Below are positions 9,880 through 20,634 of a stretch of 64,000 bases of DNA, piece by piece; within the stretch, counting starts at the first letter, position 1, and each line of letters begins with the position of its first letter. The stretch comes from Azolla caroliniana (Eukaryota > Polypodiophyta), in contig JBHGNT010000117.1 in assembly GCA_043228905.1 (NCBI GenBank), positions 1-64,000 on the forward strand, in the 5' to 3' direction. The notes under the pieces are model-generated. The model was given only the letters and a program-made list of their open reading frames with translations. It searched no databases and had not been told where the DNA came from. The position numbers and the translations under genes were made by a program.

Positions 9880-10665
9880 TTAGAAGCGACGAATACAAGC
9901 ACGAGGGCGAAGATCGCACTGTTGGAGTAGGCGGGAGGCGGCGACGCCTAGAGCTCTTTCCTCGTCATCGGCCTTGAATTGGCGACGTTGTTGACGTTCG
10001 TCCTCTTGTCGTCGAGACATGCGGTGGTGGCGTTCGTCACCCTCTCGTCGCTCACGGCTGCTATCTCTCTCGCGCTCCTCGTCCTCTTCCTCCCAGCTAC
10101 GGTGTTCCCTTGATTGTTGGCCATGGCGTCGGCCTTCATCATTGCGTCGTTCCTCCTCGTCAGCATACAAGGCATCACGTAGGCGATCGCATCGATCATC
10201 GGCGGGGATTCGTTCGACGTTCCTGCAGCACCGTTCCGAGGGTCTTGAGTATCGAGTGTTTTCGATCCATGGGGAGCGACGTCCTTGTTCACCTTCCTCT
10301 CTTTCGGAGCGCTCTTGTAGCTCTCGGATCTGCTTGTCGATGAAATCACCGCACTCTCGCCTCAGTTCCTCGTCACGTGGCTCATCGCGACCACGGCTAC
10401 GACGTTCCCTTTCCTCTTCGGAGTCTCTCTTGTTGTCTCTGTAGCGGCGCCCCTCCTCAAGGAACCCCTCACGACGTCGCTCGCGCCTCTCGTCATCGCA
10501 CTCCCCCTCTCGGCGTCGATCGCGCCTCTCCTCGTCAATGTCTCCCTCACGACGTCGATCGCGTCGCTCCTCTTCACGGTCCCGCCCTACAGACTTAGCA
10601 TTGGCTGCGGTACACGCGGCGAGCATGATCACGGCCATGAGGAATACGGAAGTAAGCTTTGCCAT
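9880..10665 (-). CDS. Secreted Arg/Glu-rich 2S-albumin-like protein, copy A3 (intact)
   Basis: The protein has 261 residues. Residues 1-23 form a typical signal peptide (hydrophobic core, AxA-type end ANA). The rest is dominated by Arg, Glu and Asp, with N-terminal repeats of EERRDRRREG (31-67). The six-cysteine core is C105, C146-C147, C159, C250 and C257. SERCCRNVERIP...RCDRL and SRLLQQCDLRPRAC resemble the CC, CxC and C-terminal C...C parts of 2S albumins and related prolamin-superfamily storage proteins, secreted to protein storage vacuoles. The first residue of the CxC pair is Asp and there is a lone C56. A 90-residue charged insert separates C159 from C250. A storage role is inferred from this pattern and from the promoters of its siblings. 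The coding frame is intact, but transposon T1 begins 2-3 bases upstream of the ATG, so it has lost its own promoter. Confidence 0.8.
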   Translation of the reverse strand: MAKLTSVFLMAVIMLAACTAANAKSVGRDREEERRDRRREGDIDEERRDRRREGECDDERRERRREGFLEEGRRYRDNKRDSEEERERRSRGRDEPRDEELRRECGDFIDKQIRELQERSEREEGEQGRRSPWIENTRYSRPSERCCRNVERIPADDRCDRLRDALYADEEERRNDEGRRHGQQSREHRSWEEEDEERERDSSRERREGDERHHRMSRRQEDERQQRRQFKADDEERALGVAASRLLQQCDLRPRACIRRF

Positions 10666-10667
10666 TG

Positions 10668-11200
10668 GGGTCGAAGCACGCTACGGTGTACCAAAAAAGT
10701 ACTCTTTTTGGGCACAAAAATTGTCAGTACTTTCAATACTGTTAGTGCTGAATAATTCAGAAAAAAAATTAGAGAAAAAGAAAATCGATTTTGGAGAGTG
10801 GGGTGACTGTAGTACAAGTGTCATTTACTGTAGAAGGAGTGGGGGGAACACCTGAGGAGATGTTCTTCCATTTTGGGGGCTATTTTCCCCTCACGTCGAT
10901 TTTGGCGCTTCCCCTCACGTCGTTTTGGCGATTCCCCTCATACTGTTCTTCCTCTATCTCTCTGAGCTTTTCATCACAAACATCCATGTCACGTTTCTGA
11001 TTTTCCTTCAATCTAAATCTCAGACATCCATGTCTGGTTGGAGAGTTTGAGTTGAGGATTTCTGATTTTTTTAGGGTTTCTGTTTTTGTTAGGTTTCGGT
11101 TGAGGTACAGAGACTATTCTAAAGGTTTAGGTAGCAGCCAATAGTCACTTCTTTGACAACGACTTTCGTACTTCCACCGATTGCAGTTGATGTCGTGGTG
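10668..11200 (+). other. T1 left-end region, no gene seen
   Basis: This is AT-rich sequence with AGTACT/GTACT motifs near 10700-10740, a repeated CCCCTCACGTCG(ATTTTGG) block at 10889-10935, and TTTAGGGTTTC near 11070. The conserved order suggests promoter or 5' UTR of the transposase gene. No ORF is supported. Confidence 0.4.
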
Positions 11201-11206
11201 ATTTGG

Positions 11207-11400
11207 GGCTTTTTCCACCAAATCGAGGCGGCATTGGAGGTTCCTTCCACCAAATCGAGGCGGCATATCCAACGCTCCCTCCACCATTGGAGGTTCCTTC
11301 CACCAAATCGAGGCTGCATATCCACGCTCCCTCCACCATTGGAGGTTCCTTCCACCAAATCGAGGCGGCATATCCAACGCTCCCTCCACCATTGGAGGTT
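11207..11400. repeat. Short tandem repeat, about 57-bp unit
   Basis: The unit TTCCTTCCACCAAATCGAGG plus CGGCATATCCA(A)CGCTCCC and the palindrome CCTCCACCATTGGAGG is repeated about three to four times with small changes. All frames stay open because the unit is almost a multiple of three, which explains the overlapping ORFs here. They are not taken as genes. Confidence 0.8.
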
Positions 11401-12005
11401 CCTTCCATCCATTTTTTTATTTTCAGTACTAAAATGTTTCATTTCTTCATATTTCAGTACTAAATTTTTAGAATTGACATTTGCCATATTTGATATGTAA
11501 TTCTAATGTTTGAAACAAAATATTTCTCACTTTGCAGGCCACATTTAAAAACATTTGATTGTGTTTTCTTGGTTGAGTCTATATATCCACGCTCCCTCCA
11601 CCATTGGAGGTTCCTTCCATCCATTTTTTTATTTTCAGTACTAAAATGTTTCATTTCTTCATATTTCAGTACTAAATTTTTAGAATTGACATTTGTCATA
11701 TTTGATATGTAATTCTAATGTTTGAAACAAAATATTTCTCACTTTGCAGGCCACATTTAAAAACATTTGATTGTGTTTTCTTGGTTGAGTCTATATATCC
11801 ACGCTCCCTCCACCATTGGAGGTTCCTTCCATCCATTTTTTTATTTTCAGTACTAAAATGTTTCATTTCTTCATATTTCAGTACTAAATTTTTAGAATTG
11901 ACATTTGTCATATTTGATATGTAATTCTAATGTTTGAAACAAAATATTTCTCACTTTGCAGGCCACATTTAAAAACATTTGATTGTGTTTTCTTGGTTGA
12001 GTCTA
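11380..12005. repeat. Three 212-bp tandem repeats with an acceptor-like splice motif
   Basis: Near-identical units are spaced 212 bp apart (GAATTGACATTTG at about 11472, 11684 and 11896). Each starts with the GGAGG palindrome of the neighbouring repeat. Each contains CTCACTTTGCAG followed by GCCACATTT, a good 3' splice-site motif. They lie just upstream of the transposase start and may be duplicated 5' UTR exon/intron units. Confidence 0.85.
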
Positions 12006-12063
12006 TAGAACATTAACTACTTTCGCAAGACACTTAATTTTTGTGGATAAATCTAGTGACCGA

Positions 12064-15000
12064 ATGGGGGTTCCTAACGAGAGTGAGTTGTCAAGTAACT
12101 CATGCATATCTGAAAGGACTAAGAGACGAGTGGTTCTTCACATAGTTCATTATTTGGTAGAAATAACGAAGAGATTTAGTGAAGAGGATCGTAGGGATAT
12201 TATTTGTAGAGTGTTACACCATCAAAGTTTGAATGAAGACATGGAGAGAATAAAATTTAGGGACCAATGTGTTTCAGAAGAGATTGTGGAGTCTATGAAG
12301 TCATCCCTAGACTTAGTGAAAGGTGTAGAGAGCTTAGACAAACTTGCTACAAAGAGGGCAGCCCTACACATGGTTGTGAACGGTGCGAGAGAAAAAAAAT
12401 ATAGTGATACTAAAGTTGCCTTAGCCCTGGGTATTCAAAGAAGGAACTTGAGGAAACATCGCCGAAATATACACTCAAGCAAATTCAAGTGGCTGGGGTC
12501 GGGACGTAGACGACGATGTGATGCCTTATCTCAAGAGATTATTGAGAAAGTGGATTCATTTTGGGCCAAAAATACGCGTGTCTCACCAAATAAGAAGGAC
12601 GTGTGTAGACAACGAATAAGTCAGGGTAAGTACCAGATTCACCCTAGACACTTCTTGGAGATGACAGAGGTATTCCATTTTTTTATATCAATTCACATTC
12701 CATAACTTTGTGTTTTGACCAAGTGTATATTAATGTTTGCTATATATATTGGTTGATGTAGGCTGAATTGTACATGAACTTTAAAGACCAACATCCAAGC
12801 TTGACTGTCGGATTCCGCAAGTTCCAAGGTTTGAAACCATTTTATGTTAGAAAATTAAATGAGAGGAATACATGTTGTTGTGTGTACCATGTGAAGATGG
12901 ACATGTTAAGGCTAGCAGTGAATGCAATGCGTACTGATTCTAAGGGTATACATGGGGAATTATGTGTCTGCACTTGTGAGATTTGTAGACCAAATGGGGA
13001 GGATAATAGGTGTAATGCACGAAACAGGACTTATGCATCCGTTTCTGAGCTATGGAGGTCTTGTGTTTGTGAAAAAGAACCATCATGTGAGTGGCATCGT
13101 CGTACATGTCTATAAAGAACATGTAAGGTTCGTCCGCTACCATTATTTTGTAGGCAGGAGCTTGATATGGGAAATAGTCATATCGTGAAATGGAAATATT
13201 TGGAGTATGTGACTGAAAATATTGGCAAGGGAGTTGTAACTAAGCGTATCAAGGAAGTATATAAGGAGACATGTGCTGCTACCCTTGTCTCAGAATTTAA
13301 GAAACAACTTGGGGAGTTTATTCCACATAACTTCCGGAGTTATTGGCAAAATTCACAGTTCAAGGAATGTATTAATAACTTACCAACGGGTGTCATTGTA
13401 TCCGTTATTGATTTTGCAGAAAACTATACATTTAAAGTTCAAAATGAGGTTCAATCAATGCATTGGTACAATGATCAATGTACAATACTTGTACATATTT
13501 GCTATTGGAGGCAAGACGGTGAGTTACATAAGAAATCAATATTTTACATTTCAGATGATAAAAAGCATGATACACTATTTGTTCAACATTGTTTTAAGCT
13601 TCACCATGCAGATTTATTTTCTCTAGGGTTAACCTTTAACCGTCATTGGGTTTGGTCTGATGGTGCTGCCTCGCAGTTTAAGGCGGCACGATCGTTCTAC
13701 TTTATCGCCAGGTAATTTTTAATCCATATGTTTAATACTTATCATGCAATGTGTAAGGAAGTAAATCTTGTGTTAGTGGATGCATACTAATTATGTTTCT
13801 AACTATTAACAAACAGTACTAGTCACATCGATGCATACTAATTATGTTTCTAACTATTCGAATCTTGCACTTGTGAATGGATGCATGCATACTAATTTTG
13901 TTTGTATTATGTTGTACTAAGTAACTTTTAATCCATGTGAAGTGTTCTCCATAGACACATTGTACTATGTTGTGTTTACAGAAGGATGTAAAGTACTCAT
14001 CTTGTACTCATAGTATTGTCCGTCCTTAAGAGAATTGTACTAATGATCTTTTTATCCATGTGAAGTGTTCTCCATAGACACATTGTACTATGTTGTGTTT
14101 ACAAAAGGATGTAAAGTACTCATCTTGTACTTAGAGTATTGTCCGTCCTTAAGAGAATTGTACTAATTATGTTTTAATCCATGTGAAGGGTTCTCCATAT
14201 ACACATTGTACTATGTTGTGTGTTGGTTTTGTACTATGTTGGGTTTACAAAAGGATGTAAAGTACTCATCTTGTACTCATAGTATTGTCCATCCTTAAGA
14301 GAATTATACTAAGTATCGATTAATCCATGTGAAGGGTTCTCCATAGACACATTGTACTATGTTGTGTGTTGGTTTTGTACTATGTTGTGTTTACAAAAGG
14401 ATGTAAAGTACTCATCTTGTACTTATAGTATTGTCCGTCCTTAAGAGAATTGTACTAATTATGTTTTAATCCATGTGAAGGGTTCTCCATATACACATTG
14501 TACTATGTTGTGTGTTGTATCTGTACTATGTTGTGTTTACAAAAGGATGTAAAGTACTCATCTTGTACTTATAGTATTGTTCGTCCTTAAGAGAATTGTA
14601 CTAAGTATCGATTAATCCATGTGAAGGGTTCTCCATAGACACATTGTACTATGTTGTGTGTTGGTTTTGTACTATGTTGTGTTTACAAAAGGATGCAGCC
14701 CTACTCATCTTGTACTTATAGTATTGTCCGTCCTTAAGAGAATTGTATTAATTATGTTTTAATCCATGTGAAGGGTTCTCCATAGACACATTGTACTATG
14801 TTGTGTGTTGGTTCTGTACTATGTTGTGTTTACAAAAGGATGTAAAGTACTCATCTTGTACTTATAGTATTGTCCGTCCTTAAGAGAATTGTACTAATTA
14901 TGTTTTAATCCATGTGAAGGGTTCTCCATAGACACATTGTACTATGTTGTGTGTTGGTTTTGTACTATGTTGTGTTTACAAAAGGATGTAAAGTACTCAT

Positions 15001-16258
15001 CTTGTACTTATAGTATTGTCCGTCCTTAAGAGAATTGTACTAATTATGTTTTAATCCATGTGAAGGGTTCTCCATAGACACATTGTACTATGTTGTGTTT
15101 ACAAAAGGATGTAAAGTACTCATCTTGTACTTATAGTATTGTCCTTCCTTAAGAGAATTGTACTAATTATGTTTTAATCCATGTGAAGGGTTCTCCATAG
15201 ACACATTGTACTATGTTGTGTGTTGTATCTGTACTATGTTGTGTTTACAGGAGGATATAAAGTACTCATCTTGTACTCATAGTATTGTCCGTCCTTAAGA
15301 GAATTGTACTAAATCAGTATTTACTCATGTTGTACTCATAGTATTGTACTCATCTTGTACTCACCAAAGCAGGTATTTCTCCTTATTCAATATTCGTATG
15401 CAATGGAATTACTTCGGGTCTGGACATGGAAAAGGAGAGCATGATGGCGCGGGGGCTGTGATCAAACGTGCCCTTACAAGTGAGCAGTTGGATAGTAATG
15501 GCGCTAAGTTACAAAATGCACATGATGTTGTGCAGTGGCTAACATGGAAGATGTCAAATGATGGTAAGAACAGATTGTTTGTTGAAGTTCGCGTTGATGA
15601 GGTCGATAGAACTAAATCATATGGTTGTAAAACCGTGAAAGGCACATGCAGCACCCATTGTGTGTTAGGGTTTAGCCGCAAGGACACAACCCAATTGTTA
15701 CTCCGTAGTTTATCATGCTTTTGTTCCATGTGTCTAGATGAAGCTTGGGATAAATGCATCAACCTATCAATCGTGGAGCCCTGGAAGCTGCAGAAGCTTG
15801 AGCCTGAACGACAAGATGATATTGAAGAGGATGTGCATTCAAACGATATTGTATACTACAACCAAAATCAAGACTTGGCAGTTTTATTGGAAGTTGGAGA
15901 TCATTTTGCAGTGCTCAAATATTCTCAGAATGAAGATTTAGAAGACTACTACATTGTGGTGTGCAAGCAAGGAAAGACATTATTGAAAGAAGTGGTGAGG
16001 GATGGTTGGGGCAACAATTTCAACGTTGGTGAGTCTGTCGTGTATGGAAACTATTATGCAAAGTTGCCGCAGTGCAAGAACACATATGCATTACTAAAAG
16101 AAGCACCCATCGCAATAATCTACGCTGATGCCATTCTTGCGATCAAATTCAATATGACTCAAGCAAAGCACAAGGTTAAGGGATACAACACTGTCTACAA
16201 GGTCCCCCAAGAGGTTCATGAGCACATATTAGGGGAGGTCTCTCTATTTAATGCTTGA
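12064..16258 (+). pseudogene. T1 DDE-type transposase-like gene, three exons, one premature stop
   Basis: The exons are 12064-12669, 12762-13711 and 15373-16258. GT-AG junctions keep the frame, and the homologous copy in T2 aligns across them. The joined product would be 813 residues. The N-terminal third has a helical, basic segment (KRRVVLHIVHYLVEI; RRNLRKHRRNI), possibly DNA-binding, followed by a Cys-rich stretch (TCCCVYHVKM, VCTCEIC). The catalytic candidates are D419 (VIDFAENYTF), D502 (WSDGAASQFK) and E541 (GHGKGEHDGAG). SDG..xQFK plus HGKGxxDGxG recalls DDE transposase-like proteins found in many eukaryotic genomes; I cannot assign the superfamily. The TAA at 13113-13115 (codon 320) is in frame, so this copy is probably inactive. 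Introns are 92 bp and 1.66 kb, the latter made of a satellite. Confidence 0.72.
13915..15345. repeat. GTACTA-rich satellite inside the T1 transposase intron
   Basis: About ten units start at ATCCATGTGAAG (13932, 14055, 14180, 14325, 14470, 14617, 14764, 14910, 15056, 15178). Two lengths alternate: about 122-125 bp and 145-147 bp, the longer having an extra TGTTGGTTTTGTACTATGT. Motifs GTACTA, GTACTCAT and AGTACTC recur throughout. The array fills the second intron (13712-15372). Confidence 0.9.
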
Positions 16259-16403
16259 AAGTCACCCTATCAATACATTGTACTAGAAAACTGAAAAACA
16301 TCCACTTGGAGTTCACTATTAATTTTGATGATTGACAAATGAATTGATATATTTCGTCTTTCTTCCAAAGGGTTTATGCCTCTCAACCACTTGTACTTAT
16401 CTT

Positions 16404-17243
16404 TCATAATATATTAGTTGTTGTCAACAGGACTTGGATTTCTTCATTGCCGATATTGCTCATGTTTCCTGATATTATTTGAGCATAGGAGTTTTGCAGA
16501 GTTGGTGTGTCCTCTGTTGGCACATAAATCTGCTCTTCTTTTGCTACCAAGAGAAGATTGTTAGTTGAATTCATTAAAGACTTTAATATTGTAAGATTTT
16601 CTACTGTAAGTTCATTTTTCAAAGGGGGCGATGAATTCTGTGAAGACAACAATGAAAATTATTCTCTCAGAATCCTTTTTTGTTTCATGATATGTCCTGT
16701 GAAGCCATCTGAGTTTTTACTTCTTGTATATAAGTCCTGAATATCCAGGCTATAGATTTTAAAGTATAGACCTTCCTTTCCTTAACAAAATAATCCAACT
16801 TCTGAAACAATAATTTGTGATAGCTCAAAAAGGTAAGTGTTTCCTTACTACTGTTAGTGGATGATTCATCCTTTGGGATGATATCATCAAAATATGGCCC
16901 ACATTGCTTCAACAATTTGCACACATTCTGGTTACCGTCCAAATGGGATTGATGAAATAGTCTATACTTCAGTATATCTTCAATAACACCCGATACCCGA
17001 TATTTTCTGTTTCTCATCATCAACACCTAAAAACCTAAATTTTCCTAGCAAGCTAAGAAGACTTTCAAGCATTTTATCTACAATAGACTGAAAGACTTTG
17101 CGAGGATTAGGAGATGATCTCAAAAAAGAAACAAAACATTGTAAAATAAGAATACTTAGATCAAAAAGTATATTCCCATTGTTTTTGATATATGTTGATG
17201 AGCAAAATATAGAAGCAATCCTTAAACATGAACTTGATTTCAC
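16404..17243 (-). pseudogene. Gene fragment on the minus strand of T1, possible captured host gene
   Basis: Three consecutive frames on the minus strand look like one protein broken by shifts. They are LSSQNSSPPLKN... (16652-16404), a helical segment with RYRVSGVIEDILKYRLF-type sequence, SYHKLLFQKLDYFVKE and WIFRTYIQEVK (17026-16685), and VFQSIVDKMLESLLSLLGKF (17243-16980). The style recalls helical-repeat proteins such as Urb1/Npa1 ribosome-biogenesis factors, but this is from memory and weak. It has no counterpart in T2. Captured host sequence is the simplest reading. Confidence 0.35.
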
Positions 17244-17372
17244 ACTGGTATAACTATTTCAGATTCATGAACTGGATTTTTTACATTGGCAATTGAAACA
17301 GTATTTTGGTATCCAAATAGCTCAATTTCAGACATCACTAACAACTAAAGTTCAAGTACAATCGAAAGACAA

Positions 17373-19200
17373 TCAGGCACTAGAGGGTAACTTGGCCGAT
17401 CTTGTAATGCGCTTGTTGTTGGTGCCAGATTTTTCTAATTTTACATTCTTCTTTATCTTAAAGCCTTTAGGTATGAGCTGACTAAGTGGCACTTCATCAT
17501 CAGAGGCATCAGAGACAGGCGTGGATGCGCGGGCACCTTGTACTAGTGGCAAGCTTGAGAGAGCAACTATGTTTTCTGCAACTGCAATGCTTGTACACAA
17601 ATCCACAAAGGTGCTGTCGATAGACAAATTATCACTCATCTCCTGAATGCTTGTACTCCTAGCGATCTTTATTGCCCTATCATCATCACCGATGCCTATA
17701 CACTCGTTCTTATTAGACTCCTGTATGTGGACCGTGGTAGTAGTCATGGTCAACTCCTCTTGTACGATGGATGTCACCTCATTCTTAAGACAACGTTGTT
17801 CGCTCTGAGTACAATCAAGCCCACCTTCATTAGTAACGTTGTTCGCTCTACACTCCTCATGGGATTCTGTACAATCAGGCTTATCTTCAGGGAAAGCGAT
17901 GTTCTTTCCACGATCCTCATGGGCTTCACAAGACACTACTAGCACATTCTCAGTACAATCAAGCTCCTCTTCATTACTAGCAATGTTCTTTCCATGATCC
18001 TCATGGGAATCTTTAGATAGTACTAGCACATTATCAGTACAATCAGTCTTCTCTTCAGCACTTGCCACATTATCAGTACAATCAGTCTTCTCTTCAGTAC
18101 TTGCCATATTCTTTCCACACTCTTCATGGGCTTCAATCTTCTCTTCAGTACTTGCCATATTCTTTCCACACTCATAGGCTTCTTTAGACATAGTGTTGTT
18201 TGTACATGCCAGCTGCTCTTCACATATGAATGCTTCGTTTTTCTCACAATCCTCATGTGTGGAAGATGTGCTTCCAGAGTCTGCCTCCTTGCAAAGGTTA
18301 ATTTGATTCTGACTCTGATGGGAATCTGATTCTGCACTTGTGCTCCATGAAGTTCCCGATTCATTTGATTGCAGTTGGGAATCAGACTGCTCTTGTAAAC
18401 CTAATTAATGGGATTCCAAAGAATATTGGTATGAACTCACATACTCAAAAGTTTGCAAACAATGAACATAGGGTTTAGGGCCACATTTTTACCTAATGTT
18501 ACATCGTCATACTGTACAGCCGTAGATACCCCATTGCAAGTGGTGGGCTCGGTCATCTTCTCCACAACATCTAGGTGCTCAACAGTGTTGTTATGATCTA
18601 TAATAACAACAAAAATAGAGTTGTTATGAGCTAAATCATTGTTTTCAAAGTCTGGCTTTTGACGTGTACCTGGGAGTGTGATAAATTCGTCTTCATGATC
18701 AGGTTTTGGACTCGTATCTCCGTCACCAAATATCATTTCATCATCAGCTAGTAACACAAGTACATGGTATTAGACAATGGATTAGGTTGACAATGCTCCA
18801 GACAGGTGAGAACTTATATGACTCACCATTGCATTCAACTTTGCCTTTCTTGCCGTTTCCATACAACATTCTTGCAGCATTTCTCTTCTTACTGGGCTCT
18901 ATTTGTAAAGAAACTGCATTTCTCTTCTTAGTGGGCTCTATTTCTTGATGTTGACCGGAGCTTGGGGAATTTGTTTGTAGAAGCATATGTTCCACTGCTC
19001 CAATGGCCCTTCTCATACATTCATCCTCATCATAAAAATCATAGGTTATTGGTAATGATGGTCCTTGAACCTTGGAATGTGCAGCAGATATTGAGGGTTT
19101 AGGCACAGGGGCTGGTTGTTCCATTACCTTCCCTGGCGTGGAGTTGCTTGACACTACAACATTCATTGCAAGAAACAAAAAAACCTTGAATGTTAGTACC
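17373..19200 (-). pseudogene. T1 accessory gene, multi-exon, acidic and repeat-containing
   Basis: On the minus strand, exons can be traced from an acceptor near 19155 (GTTGTAG then TGTCAAGC). One exon ends ...GKVECNG before GTGAGT at about 18830. Others cover about 18750-18600 and 18595-18495 (ends VTLG before GTAAAA). A long last exon runs from about 18404 to the stop at 17373. The product is unfamiliar: acidic and Ser/Thr-rich, with internal repeats of KNMASTEEKTDCTDNV and HEECGKN type. A basic tail (GFKIKKNVKLEKSG, KRITRSAKL) could act in nuclear import. The 5' exons are missing because the gene is cut at 19738 inside repeats. Function unknown; by position it matches the accessory gene of T2. 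Confidence 0.45.
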
Positions 19201-19205
19201 ATCAT

Positions 19206-19738
19206 CTAAAATATATAATGTAGGTCACAAGAGCTGCTTCCCATTTTACACAATGTACCAGTCATGAACAATGTACTACTCACATAGTTCCTAAATTACT
19301 GAACTAGTACTAACAAGGAACACTGTACTGCTCACTTAGTTCCCAATTTACACGATTAGTACTAATCATGCACAATATACACAAGTAGTACTAATCATGC
19401 ACAATATACTACTCACTTAGTTACCAAATTACACAAGTACTAATCCCGAAAAATGTACCACTGACTTAGTCAAATTAATAAGTAGTACTAATCTTGAACA
19501 ATGTACTACTCACTTATTTCCTAAATCACTGAACTAGTACTAATCCCGAACAATGTACTGCTCACTTAGTTCCCAATTTACACAAGTAGTACTAATCATG
19601 CACAATATACTACTCACTTAGTTACCAAATTACACAAGGAGTACTAATCCCGAACAACGTAATGCTCACTTAGTTCCCAATTTACACAAGTAGTACTAAT
19701 CATGCACAATATACTACTCACTTAGTTAGCAAATTACA
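19206..19738. repeat. AGTACTAATC-type tandem repeats at the T1 right end
   Basis: About 55-65-bp degenerate units contain CACAAGTAGTACTAATCATG, CACAATATACTACTCACTTAG and TTCCCAATTTACAC. The array probably sits in an intron of the accessory gene. It ends abruptly at the join with the GC-rich gypsy fragment (AAATTACACAC then TCTGTTGACC). Confidence 0.85.
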
Positions 19739-20377
19739 CACTCTGTTGACCAGTTGCAGGTCTTGAATGAAGCGCAACGTCCCGTTCTTCTTTGGTACGG
19801 TAAACCACCGGTTCGAGTACGGGGCACTCGACGGTTCGAGGATGCCCATATCGACTTTCTGCCTCAACAGCTCCATCAGCTTTGGGATGTGAGCTCTCGG
19901 TACCGGGATTGGTTTGAGATTCCACGACACATGCGGTACCGTGAATAGCACCATCAGCTTCACGACTGTCGGGTCTACGTAGCCGATCTCTTCCGGTGAG
20001 AATGCGAAGGCTTTCCCGTGCCTTCCGAGCATTCTCCGAAACCGGTCTTCTTCCGCCGGCAGTAGGAACCCGCCCCCACCGATTTTGAGCTCCCATAGCG
20101 TTCTGTCGGTGAAGGTGTGTCCTATGCAGGCCGGATCTCGTAAACTGGGGTCCGACGCGACCCCCTTGATTCGCAACTCGCTGCCCTCCGGTAAGGGTGT
20201 CGCGACTGGCCTTACCTTCCGTTCCACAGTCTTGTACTTCGTGTTAACCCGGGCCGTTCGATCCGACTCGAGCCCTCGACTGAAGTCCGCGATGACTTCG
20301 TACATCTCTTCTGAACAAACCGGTATCGTCCGGTCCTCTTTAAGGCCCTCTCCGAGCACCTCTCGTAGTATTCCCAA
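19739..20377 (-). pseudogene. pol: Gypsy fragment RT N-terminus, truncated
   Basis: The frame covers about 210 residues: a linker with VERKVRPVATPLPE, a segment ending MLGRHGKAFAFSPEEIG, the VPHVSWNLKPIPVPRA region, then the RT fingers (MGILEPSSAPYSNRWF, VPKKNGTLRFIQDLQ). It stops where the element is joined to T1 repeats, before any catalytic Asp. The residues after VNRV are repeat-derived. Confidence 0.8.
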
Positions 20378-20634
20378 GGTATTGTCGAAGGAGACCGCCT
20401 CTACAGCTCCGTTGATTTCCTTGTTGGGCCCGAGAACTCCGCACGCCCGAAGTCACTCTTCCGCCCTTGTCTTTTCTTGGCCAACGACGCCAATTATCGT
20501 ACACCCTCCGTTGTCGGAGAAACAAAACTTCCTACTTATGGTACCAGGTTTCTTCGGTTTCGCCTCTATCGTACATTTGTGGGGTTTTCCCGGAGTGTCC
20601 GGACTATCGCGGCCCCACGCCTTGACAGCCCTCT

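Larger units (their letters stand above)
10668..19738 (+). mobile_element. DNA transposon T1 (transposase plus accessory gene)
   Basis: A block of about 9 kb starts exactly where albumin A3 sequence ends (GCCATTG then GGGTCGAAGC) and runs to the gypsy fragment at 19739. It holds a left-end region, tandem repeats, a three-exon transposase-like gene on the plus strand, and a multi-exon accessory gene on the minus strand, converging. T2 (23035-31412) has the same two-gene convergent layout in the opposite orientation with homologous transposase. I could not find terminal inverted repeats or a target duplication. The right end is truncated inside a repeat array, so exact limits are uncertain. Confidence 0.65.

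Noticed and set aside
9948-10349. 133-residue minus-strand ORF overlapping the albumin gene in another frame (also in A2, A4, A5, A6)
   Set aside because: It is a frame shadow of A3. The albumin frame has the signal peptide, cysteines and promoter, while this frame has none and is open only because of the repetitive codons.
10019-10444. Plus-strand 141-residue Ser/Arg-rich ORF resembling an RS-domain splicing factor (also at 8375, 32208, 48042)
   Set aside because: It is the exact antisense of the albumin-like gene. Arg/Glu codons (CGN, GAG) read as Ser/Arg/Leu on the other strand, and it has no start context, promoter or independent conservation.
10668-10720. Terminal inverted repeat for T1 starting GGGTCGAAGCACGC
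   Set aside because: I looked for its reverse complement near 19738, 23034 and 31412 and did not find it, so no terminal repeat is claimed.
11114-11487. Overlapping ORFs rich in Gly-Arg/Trp repeats on both strands
   Set aside because: They are produced by a near-57-bp tandem repeat that keeps all frames open, with no domain and no conservation outside the repeat.
13915-15345. Centromere-type satellite
   Set aside because: Unit lengths alternate around 122-147 bp, which is suggestive, but the array is only 1.4 kb and lies exactly between splice sites of a transposase gene.
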